DNA of 33,446 bases, from IMG/VR virus record IMGVR_UViG_3300022592_000019, positions 1 to 33,446 of that record. One strand, 5' to 3'. How positions within the stretch are numbered: position 1 is the stretch's first letter; every line of letters begins with the position of its first letter. The notes beneath the pieces were generated by a model. The model did not search any database. It was not told the origin of the DNA and saw only the letters and a program-made list of their open reading frames with translations. The translations under genes were made by a program, and so were the position numbers. This DNA is from a virus. Positions 27,160-33,446 of the stretch are shown here, piece after piece.

Positions 27160-27633
27160 TTAAGCTAGTGTTCCACCAGCGTTGAGATAAACTGCTCTTA
27201 AATCATCCAACTTGTTTGTGTGTTGTCCATATTGCGAACCTGGAAGCGATGCCCAGATAGAACAACATTTATCTACAGCAGAATTAAAGTTGCCAGCATT
27301 TACATCAGGCAATGCGCCTTTCTCTTTAATCTGCTGCAATGCAATTCGTTCTTGTGAGTCTGGGCTGAAGTCTGGCAGATTTAAACTTTTTTTGTAAGCA
27401 TCAAAGTATCTAGCCAACAATTGAAACTTACCTGCTGCCGTAGAAGCTAATGTAGGGGTTAAATGCACGAGTTTTCTAGGATGGTCAGCATAACTATCAA
27501 ACAAGATGGGTTTGTGCGCTGTAGACCCCACTATCACGTTAAATCCACCATCAGAAACATCAATTAACGCATGGCCTAACTCTGATACTGCGATCATTTG
27601 TAAAAAAGCTGCTTGGTTATTGTTCAGTATCAT
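27160..27633 (-). CDS. Lambda R-type endolysin (lytic transglycosylase)
   Basis: This 157-residue protein closely follows the lambda R family: catalytic Glu18 in 'AVSELGHA', then 'GGFNVIVGS', 'DHPRKLVHLTPTLASTAAGKFQLLARYFDAYKK' and 'IWASLPGSQYGQHTNKLDDL'. Lambda R has 158 residues. The enzyme cuts the peptidoglycan sugar backbone by transglycosylation after the holin opens the membrane. It overlaps Rz by 17 bases and completes a Gram-negative lysis cassette. Confidence 0.92.
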   Translation of the reverse strand: MILNNNQAAFLQMIAVSELGHALIDVSDGGFNVIVGSTAHKPILFDSYADHPRKLVHLTPTLASTAAGKFQLLARYFDAYKKSLNLPDFSPDSQERIALQQIKEKGALPDVNAGNFNSAVDKCCSIWASLPGSQYGQHTNKLDDLRAVYLNAGGTLA

Positions 27634-28120
27634 AAATTCTTACTTGTTCTTTAGCCCAGTCTTGGGCGTTGTCTAATTGAATTGTTGTGGCCAAACATTG
27701 ATCGGCTAATGAATCGTAGTCGGCACGAGATATTGTGTTGGCGGTTTTTTCGTCAGACTGTCTGGTAGGGTCGGAAACGATGGACATTTTGTTACTACTG
27801 GTTTTTGTAGTTGCGTTGAGCAGCTCGGTAGCATAATGCACACCAGGCACAAAATGAGTGGTGTAATAATCTTTCGCTGAATCAATAATGTGAATAAATT
27901 GTTCATTGGCTAGTCCTGTTTGTTTGTTTGATTTAGTTACAATTGTCGCAGTTTTATTGTCAGCAATTGCAACAGCTTGAGCATCTACTATTTTTTGTTG
28001 ATCCCATTCAGCCTGGATGCTTGCTTTGCCTTCTGTATAACCTTTGTGATAGATTAAACCGATAGACAATAATAAAGATAGTCCAACAACAATTTGTTTC
28101 CAATACATTGCGAATATCAT
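27617..28120 (-). CDS. Rz: Inner-membrane spanin (Rz)
   Basis: This 167-residue protein has an N-terminal membrane span at about 7-25 (KQIVVGLSLLLSIGLIY), a long coiled-coil periplasmic part and the typical end 'YDSLADQCLATTIQLDNAQDWAKEQ'. With the outer-membrane partner encoded in another frame inside it, it fuses the two membranes in the final lysis step. The start shares ATGA with the upstream gene; Met5 is an alternative start. Confidence 0.85.
   Translation of the reverse strand: MIFAMYWKQIVVGLSLLLSIGLIYHKGYTEGKASIQAEWDQQKIVDAQAVAIADNKTATIVTKSNKQTGLANEQFIHIIDSAKDYYTTHFVPGVHYATELLNATTKTSSNKMSIVSDPTRQSDEKTANTISRADYDSLADQCLATTIQLDNAQDWAKEQVRIYDTEQ
27706..27906 (-). CDS. Rz1: Outer-membrane spanin lipoprotein (Rz1), nested in Rz
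   Basis: This 66-residue frame lies entirely inside Rz in another reading frame. It has a signal peptide (about 12-28) with lipobox LPSC and lipid-anchored Cys29, then a proline-rich mature part (CPSFPTLPDSLTKKPP). AGGAC lies seven bases before its ATG. This nested layout is exactly that of lambda Rz/Rz1. It anchors in the outer membrane and pairs with Rz. Confidence 0.8.
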   Translation of the reverse strand: MNNLFTLLIQRKIITPLILCLVCIMLPSCSTQLQKPVVTKCPSFPTLPDSLTKKPPTQYLVPTTIH

Positions 28121-28338
28121 TTAGGCGTATCTTTTTTCATCATTGCAGCTCCACCACCACCAGCTAACAAGGCCCCAAATCCCAGGCCAAAAGATTGAGG
28201 GTCAAAAGCGTGATTATTAAGAACGTGTAAGAAAGAAAGCCATAAAAACGTAATAGCTCCCATACCAATAAGCACTTTGACCAAACACCATGTTTCATTA
28301 TTAGGCTCTGTAAAAAGGTTTTTTAAAAAGATTTTCAT
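28117..28338 (-). CDS. Putative holin (two membrane spans)
   Basis: This 73-residue protein has two hydrophobic stretches at about 18-41 and 50-65, a basic start and a short charged end (MMKKDTPK). Size, topology and position directly before Rz fit a small holin that times lysis. It shares ATGA overlaps with both neighbours. Family cannot be assigned because holins diverge strongly. Confidence 0.6.
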   Translation of the reverse strand: MKIFLKNLFTEPNNETWCLVKVLIGMGAITFLWLSFLHVLNNHAFDPQSFGLGFGALLAGGGGAAMMKKDTPK

Positions 28339-28568
28339 TTGTCTGCTTTGTCATTTAATTTATCAAACAATTTGTTAAGCATATCTTTAATATCACGAAT
28401 ATCATCACGATAATCATCCTTAACAACATATTCTCTTGGTAAATCTTCACGCAGTTTAGACAAATCAGATTTTAATTCTTTGACTGCTGACCATAGTTCT
28501 CTAGCAAACCATCCTACAACAGTTAAGCATGAGCCAAAGAATAAATTAAGAAGTGATTGATTGTCCAT
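28335..28568 (-). CDS. Lysis-cassette membrane protein (XhlA-like)
   Basis: This 77-residue protein starts at the ATG at 28568 (MDNQSLLNLFFGSCLTVVGW). The upstream TTG extension lies in the tail gene. One membrane span at about 6-21 is followed by a long charged coiled coil (LREDLPREYVVKDDYRDDIRDIKDMLNKLFDKLND). The pattern resembles small membrane-anchored proteins of lysis cassettes such as XhlA. It may help the holin or regulate lysis. It follows the collar gene by two bases. Confidence 0.55.
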   Translation of the reverse strand: MDNQSLLNLFFGSCLTVVGWFARELWSAVKELKSDLSKLREDLPREYVVKDDYRDDIRDIKDMLNKLFDKLNDKADK

Positions 28569-28570
28569 GA

Positions 28571-29314
28571 TTAAGTCTTCATAATGTAACAAAGTGCGTA
28601 ATAAGGTGGCAAGTTAGCGTTAGTGCCACTTACCCCTGTGGTTACGTTTGCAACAGTAATGCCAGTAACTGCAGAATTGATGTTTGCAAGAGTCATATTT
28701 TGACCAGGATTTCCAGTAAATTGATTTCCACTATAAGAATTAGTCCAAAAACTACCACCTGTAGAAGATGTATGAGTATGACCAGGGTCTGTAACAGTTG
28801 CAGTATGCGTATGTGAAACAACTACAGCATTTGCACTACCGCCTGTTTGTGCTACTGAATATGTATTACCAGCACCTATAACAAAACGATCACGCAAGTC
28901 TGGTGTACCATTAGAGCCATCACACAATACCCATCCACCAGCAATTGAACTAATTTGACCAATTGAACCTGACCAAATTAAAATCATTCCAGTTGAAAAT
29001 GGTGATGTAGCAGCAGCAGATGTTGCCAAGATGCCATACAGATTGTCATAAGTGGCAATTAAGTTATCGTTTTTATCAGTTAAAGTAAACTTGTAGCTAT
29101 ATCCTTGTGTCAACCACAGCTCACTTGGCAAGCGACCATCAGTTCCCAATATCACAGGGTTAGTGTTTTGAATTAATCCATTGACATCAGTATAAGTAGC
29201 AAGTGGTGTGCTAGAGCCTGCTTGATAAGTATTTAACTTACCAAGAGCTAAAGGCTGGCCTGTGGTGGATAGGAAGTTTATTCCATTGCCGATTGGGGAG
29301 AGAAGTACACTCAT
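28571..29314 (-). CDS. Tail collar / fibre protein
   Basis: This 247-residue protein has an N-terminal segment of about 90 residues (GKLNTYQAGSSTPLATYTDV ... GRLPSELWLTQGYSYKFTL) typical of virion attachment domains. Its C-terminal part has the tail-collar signature 'GWVLCDGSNGTPDLRDRFVIGAG' and a His-rich metal-binding stretch (SHTHTATVTDPGHTHTS), ending in 'LPPYYALCYIMKT'. Such proteins form short fibres or tail tips used in adsorption. It lies between the ejection and lysis genes. Confidence 0.8.
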   Translation of the reverse strand: MSVLLSPIGNGINFLSTTGQPLALGKLNTYQAGSSTPLATYTDVNGLIQNTNPVILGTDGRLPSELWLTQGYSYKFTLTDKNDNLIATYDNLYGILATSAAATSPFSTGMILIWSGSIGQISSIAGGWVLCDGSNGTPDLRDRFVIGAGNTYSVAQTGGSANAVVVSHTHTATVTDPGHTHTSSTGGSFWTNSYSGNQFTGNPGQNMTLANINSAVTGITVANVTTGVSGTNANLPPYYALCYIMKT

Positions 29315-29316
29315 AT

Positions 29317-32010
29317 TTATTCCTTACCTATGTCTGATAATTTAGTAATAACGTTAGAAGTGGCTGGAAACATATTTGCACCAACACCATAAACTGCTGT
29401 TTTAGTTGCTACTTTTGGAAGTGTTTTTGTAAGCAATTGTTTACGCATTGTATCGCCACTCATGCCAGCACCAAATTCATATTTAAGTCTATTACGTTCT
29501 TTTTCTGCCATTGATGCTGCTGTGGCTTCTGCATTTTTAGATAATTTATTTACAGTTGATGCAATAGGTAATTGAGTTGCTAAATCAATTGCACCAGCTA
29601 CTAAATTACCTGCATTTTCACTTCCTTGTTTATTTTCTTGCTGTTGTTGTGTAAAAAATTTTCTTAATGAACTACCAGTTCCTGACGTACTTACATGATG
29701 TCCAACAGGTAAATTAAATGCGGCATCAGCTACTTCACCAAAATTCTTTAATTTCTTAATAAAATTAGTAGATTGTTGAGTAACAGCATCAATTTCAGCT
29801 TGTGTCATGTTTTTAGTAATTGAAGGTTGAAATATTAAATCCAACTTTTTATTATCTTCTAAATTTTTTAGTATTTTATTATATGTAGCTGCGCTAAAAC
29901 CATTTGCAGATTTGGTAGATTCAGTTCTTATGTGATTTAATACTCCAGCTTGCATATTTTGCATTGCAACAGGGTCATCTTTAATTAAATCAATATAATT
30001 AGCTAACTCTTTATTTTTTGCTTTAATAATATATGAAGAATTAAAATTATCAGGACTTAATTTTCCATTTTTAAAATCTGCATAAGTTTCATTATATAAA
30101 GGACTATTTTCATCTTGCATTTGTTTTTCATGTCTTGCTAAAGAACGGGCTTGATCGGCCGCTGTTTTTAATTCAGCAGTTGCGCCTTCTGGTATTGGCA
30201 AGTTTTCCATTTCATCTCTAATTAAACCTAAAGCGTGTTTGCTTTTTTCTCCAATAGTCCTATCTCTTCTAATTGTTTCAATGTCGCTTCTTAATTTGTC
30301 AAATTTTGCAAAATTCATTGAAACTTTACCATTTGCATAATCTTGAACTTGCTTTAAGATTTTACCTGCATCATTTGATAAAGGTTTTCCTTCATGGTCT
30401 GTAAGCCAAAGAATTTCATTTTCAGAATTTAATCTATCAAGTGCATTTTTACCCAATACAGTTCCATCAACTGGCAAATTACCACCATTTAAGTCTGCAA
30501 CTTTTTGATATGCAGAACTAATTGCTGATTTTAATGAATCAGCTTTTTTTGCAATGCTTTTAATTTGTTCTTCTGCCGTTGAAAAATGACCAGAATCTTG
30601 AACTAATGGCGATGTTTCATTAATAAAATGATTTAAATTTTCTCTTGCTTGTAAATTTTGATGATTTTGATGTTCATTAAATTTGTTTGTAGCTCTGTTT
30701 TCTCTTTCTTCAGAAACCAAACCAGCATCTTTTGTAGCTTGAGCATCAGTAAGGCTTAATGGGGCAGGTAAAGATTGATCTTTAGCATGAAGTCCAACAG
30801 CAGTTTCATTTAATACTTTTCCTGCATTAACATCTTTAACAATTTTTTCTTGTATGCTTGGTGGTGCTTCAGAAATAATTTGTTTTGTTTCATCAGATAA
30901 ATTTGATTTGCCAGCAGCTTCTACTGCTTGTTTTGCCAAATCTGATGTTGCACCTGTTACTGCGCCTGTAGATACTGTTGGATTTGTTTTGCTACGCATC
31001 CAATCCCATGCTTCACCTGCTTTATTAGCACCATAACCTAATACTTTAGATGCGCCATAAGCAATTGGTGCAGTTAAAGCACCGCCAAGCATACCACCAC
31101 CAACTTGTTCTGCTTTTTTAAGCCAATAATCTAAAGGGTTTTCAACGTCAGGAGTTCCTTGCATAATTCCTGCCATTCCACCACCTTTAGCACCTTGCCC
31201 CATCAATCCTAAAATTGATGAACCTGTTTGAATATCACCAACAGGCATTAAAGCAGATGGTGTAGCACCAACAATTTCACCCGATAAATTGTATCCAGGA
31301 TGCTCTATACGATAAGGTTCATTTTCTTGTGCAATTTCTGTTGATTGTTTATTTAACCAATTTCTAGGTGCGTTATAACCAAATTGAGCAGGTATTTGCG
31401 AAACAAGTTGTGGAATACCAATCAAACTTTGTTCTCCACCAGTTTTTGCACCAGACACAAATGATTCAAGCCCACCTTTAGGAACAATGTTTTTTCCTAT
31501 TGATGATGTAGTTTGATTATTAGTATTATCATTTATTACACTTGACCAATCAAAATCAGATGTAGGAGTTTCATTTTGTTTTGCAGTTGGCATTAAAGTA
31601 GCATGAACAGGATCGGCTTTTCCTAATGGCCTATGAATACCATATTTATTAAGATGAGATTCTGGGATATTTTCTGGAATATCTAAAGCATCTGTATGGA
31701 ACATTTCTTTTTCTGGATGATCATCGGGATTAACAGGCATATAAATGCCCTTTTCACCTTTTTTTGATCTTTCAAAAATTTCTTTTTGTTTTTCTCTGCT
31801 TCGTGCAGCACTAGTGACAGGAATGTGTTGACCTGTTTTTTCAAACCAAGCCTCATCTGCTTGTTGAAATGCAGAAGTTAATGCAGGATTTGTATTTTTA
31901 AATTCATTAGTAGACGGAACAGAAACAACAGGCGCATTAACTTGCATCCCTTTTGATGTTTTAGTAATACTTGGGTCTATTTCATTCCAATTAAAATCGC
32001 TTTCACTCAT
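29317..32010 (-). CDS. Ejection protein with N-terminal M15-like peptidase domain
   Basis: This 897-residue protein has three parts. Residues 45-145 contain a peptidase M15-like core: 'HIPVTSAARSREKQKEIF' (Arg70, Ser71), 'MFHTDALDIP' (His105, Asp110) and 'GKADPVHATL' (His136). These residues bind zinc in D,D-peptidases that trim cell-wall peptides. The spacing of the second motif is shorter than usual, so activity is likely but unproven. A second part (about 185-340) is Gly/Ala-rich. The rest (about 360-800) is long and helical, like P22-type ejection proteins. Motif 'SDFNW' near residue 4 recurs as 'SDFDW' near 148, hinting at a duplicated binding peptide. The enzyme would open the wall during DNA entry. 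Confidence 0.75.
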   Translation of the reverse strand: MSESDFNWNEIDPSITKTSKGMQVNAPVVSVPSTNEFKNTNPALTSAFQQADEAWFEKTGQHIPVTSAARSREKQKEIFERSKKGEKGIYMPVNPDDHPEKEMFHTDALDIPENIPESHLNKYGIHRPLGKADPVHATLMPTAKQNETPTSDFDWSSVINDNTNNQTTSSIGKNIVPKGGLESFVSGAKTGGEQSLIGIPQLVSQIPAQFGYNAPRNWLNKQSTEIAQENEPYRIEHPGYNLSGEIVGATPSALMPVGDIQTGSSILGLMGQGAKGGGMAGIMQGTPDVENPLDYWLKKAEQVGGGMLGGALTAPIAYGASKVLGYGANKAGEAWDWMRSKTNPTVSTGAVTGATSDLAKQAVEAAGKSNLSDETKQIISEAPPSIQEKIVKDVNAGKVLNETAVGLHAKDQSLPAPLSLTDAQATKDAGLVSEERENRATNKFNEHQNHQNLQARENLNHFINETSPLVQDSGHFSTAEEQIKSIAKKADSLKSAISSAYQKVADLNGGNLPVDGTVLGKNALDRLNSENEILWLTDHEGKPLSNDAGKILKQVQDYANGKVSMNFAKFDKLRSDIETIRRDRTIGEKSKHALGLIRDEMENLPIPEGATAELKTAADQARSLARHEKQMQDENSPLYNETYADFKNGKLSPDNFNSSYIIKAKNKELANYIDLIKDDPVAMQNMQAGVLNHIRTESTKSANGFSAATYNKILKNLEDNKKLDLIFQPSITKNMTQAEIDAVTQQSTNFIKKLKNFGEVADAAFNLPVGHHVSTSGTGSSLRKFFTQQQQENKQGSENAGNLVAGAIDLATQLPIASTVNKLSKNAEATAASMAEKERNRLKYEFGAGMSGDTMRKQLLTKTLPKVATKTAVYGVGANMFPATSNVITKLSDIGKE

Positions 32011-33446
32011 TTAGTTAATCCCAAGTTATATTGATTATCTAACGTTCTTAATGAATCAACTTTATGTTTAAATTCTCTTTGTTCTGAAGTTAATCCATCT
32101 GAACCTTTTGGTGCAGCCTTACCATTAGAATCAATTGCTAAACCTGCCCAAATATTTTTTTTATCTTCTGCTGGCATAGACATAAAAGCAATTGCTCTAG
32201 GGTCTTTAATTCTATCTAGTTTTTCTTTAACATCTAAATAAATATCTGGTTGATTTTGTAATTTTGATTTAACGCCTTGTTCAAGCAATATCATTTTATT
32301 TCTAGCAATTAACAAGTCTGCTGCTTTTTGAATTGCTCTAATATCCATTTTATTATTTGGATTTGACATTACTGACATTGCTCTAGCTGCATCCGTCATG
32401 CCAGGCATATTTGAAAGCATATTTGATTCTTTATTAAACAAATCTGTATATGCAGCTTCATTCATTGTTTGCGGATCAACTTTAATGCCAAGAGCAGCAG
32501 CAGCTTTAATTGCAAATGCTTTTCTATCCGCACCAGCACCTGTTGCTGCTTTAGGTGCAAGTTCTTTAAGGTCTTGTAAAATGCCAACAGTAGCTTGTGC
32601 GCCACTTGCTTGTTGTTGAACATTTTTAAAGTCTTCAGTAACAATGGATTGTTTATCAACAAATGACTGTGGAAGAGCTGTTACATAAGAAGGATTGCCA
32701 GAAGTAGGCAAAGTATATTCTGTGCCAGGCGCAAAATTAGATTTATCGTTTGGTTGTGCAATTGCTTTACTTCCAACTGGTGGAAGTAAATTTGTTTCTG
32801 TTCCAGATATAGCTTCACCTTGACGAACGTTATTAGCAAATGGATTTGTATTAATAACTTTACGTTGTTGGTTATTACTAACTTCAATACCAGATGGAGT
32901 AATTTCGCCTTTAACTTGTTCTGGTGAAACTCCTAAAATATGACGTTGTTTTAAATAATTTTGCAATTCTTGAGGATTATTTTGTGCAATATCAATATAA
33001 GGTTGAATTAACTTTTTAGTAGTTTCTTCATCAATACCAGTTTCCTTGCCTTGTAAGATTCCCCAATCCGTTACTTTTTTAACAAGTGTTTTTGTATCAA
33101 CTTTAGATGGATTGCTTGCCGCTTGAACAACATCTGGATCAAACATAAAGGTTACATAATTTTGAGCAATTGCTTTTTGTTTTTTAGTTGCTAAATCTAA
33201 CCCGCCAGATTCTGTTGTTTGTTGTGCGCCTTTTGCTAATGATTCAGCTTGAGAAACTTCTGGTTCTAAAGTTCTTCTAGCTTTTTCAGCACCTGTTTGA
33301 GATGTTGAAAGTCTTGCTTTGGCTTCTTCAATTGCAAGGGGATTTAATGCCTGTGCTTGTTTATACTCTTGAACTCCACGAGCAATGTTTAGCATATCTC
33401 CAATAGACATTCTATTGGGTTGTTCAACAGTTAAATTTGTATTTAC
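32007..33446 (-). CDS. Ejection (internal virion) protein, N-terminus cut by window end
   Basis: The frame is open to base 33446. Internal ATG 33410 begins MSIGDMLNIARGVQEYKQ, but upstream codons give VNTNLTVEQPNR and the real start is probably the ATG found at base 94 of the window, if the genome is circular (about 485 residues). The protein is mostly helical with Ala/Gln/Lys-rich coiled coils, a central Asn/Pro/Thr-rich region (about 165-235) and a helical end. Its location before the M15-bearing protein and after the gp7-like gene matches P22 ejection protein order. It leaves the capsid with the DNA to help form the channel. Confidence 0.75.
   Translation of the reverse strand, partial: VNTNLTVEQPNRMSIGDMLNIARGVQEYKQAQALNPLAIEEAKARLSTSQTGAEKARRTLEPEVSQAESLAKGAQQTTESGGLDLATKKQKAIAQNYVTFMFDPDVVQAASNPSKVDTKTLVKKVTDWGILQGKETGIDEETTKKLIQPYIDIAQNNPQELQNYLKQRHILGVSPEQVKGEITPSGIEVSNNQQRKVINTNPFANNVRQGEAISGTETNLLPPVGSKAIAQPNDKSNFAPGTEYTLPTSGNPSYVTALPQSFVDKQSIVTEDFKNVQQQASGAQATVGILQDLKELAPKAATGAGADRKAFAIKAAAALGIKVDPQTMNEAAYTDLFNKESNMLSNMPGMTDAARAMSVMSNPNNKMDIRAIQKAADLLIARNKMILLEQGVKSKLQNQPDIYLDVKEKLDRIKDPRAIAFMSMPAEDKKNIWAGLAIDSNGKAAPKGSDGLTSEQREFKHKVDSLRTLDNQYNLGLTK
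33371..33446. repeat. Imperfect end repeat, right copy (matches 1-76)
   Basis: This copy has 72 of 76 identical bases and encodes the same peptide as the left copy except at four residues. All four differences fall in codon positions that change the amino acid or, at the edge, the next codon. See the left copy for interpretation. Confidence 0.8.

Noticed and set aside
1-33446. CRISPR array, insertion sequence, integrase or CI-like repressor
   Set aside because: I looked for regular spaced repeats, inverted terminal repeats with a transposase, and recombinase catalytic patterns. None is visible. The only regulator is a 61-residue Cro-like protein.

Overview
The window looks like an essentially complete genome of a short-tailed, P22-like dsDNA phage, cut open inside an ejection-protein gene. 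It is AT-rich and tightly packed. Most genes overlap by 1-17 bases or are separated only by a ribosome binding site. Bases 1-76 and 33371-33446 match at 72 of 76 positions, and the two broken reading frames at the ends join into one gene. The natural reading is therefore a circularly permuted (headful-packaged) genome of about 33.4 kb. No integrase, CI-type repressor, tRNA or CRISPR array is visible, so nothing here supports lysogeny.

Read as a circle, the genome has two arms. A divergent switch region (21921-22090) fires a long minus-strand arm that runs down to base 1 and on through 33446 to about 26030, and a short plus-strand arm at 22091-25932. The arms converge at 25933-26029. From its promoter, the minus arm carries: a small helix-turn-helix regulator, a lambda O/P-like replication pair and NinG (19374-21920); small accessory genes including a GroES-like co-chaperonin and an endonuclease VII-like HNH nuclease (17445-19326); the terminase pair, P22-type portal, a GP88-like Cys-containing protein, scaffold and coat protein (10072-17433); head-decoration and receptor-interaction proteins, including a glycine-rich adhesin and an SGNH esterase (5910-10017); tail accessory proteins related to P22 gp4 and gp10, a cupin and ejection proteins (1-5904 and 29317-33446); a collar fibre; a full Gram-negative lysis set (holin candidates, Rz/Rz1, lambda R-type transglycosylase, 27160-28568); a metallophosphoesterase; and a 23-codon pqqA gene. 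The plus arm carries early genes: a Sak3-type single-strand annealing protein, an SSB, a PD-(D/E)XK-like nuclease and several very small proteins, three of them membrane peptides.

The most striking item is pqqA at 26030-26101. It is a near-canonical precursor peptide for the redox cofactor pyrroloquinoline quinone, with the E-x3-Y motif at the standard positions (Glu15, Tyr19) and a good ribosome binding site. None of the PQQ biosynthesis enzymes (PqqB-E) is in the window, so the phage would supply only the substrate peptide to the host's machinery. This suggests a Gram-negative host that makes PQQ. An AT-rich freshwater methylotroph (Methylophilaceae type, which depends on PQQ methanol dehydrogenase) fits best, but that is inference. 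Other notable items are the phage GroES, a possible RNA pseudoknot between the converging arms, repeat modules shared by the gp4-like and gp10-like proteins, an anchor domain shared by two virion proteins, and a peptidase domain fused to an ejection protein.
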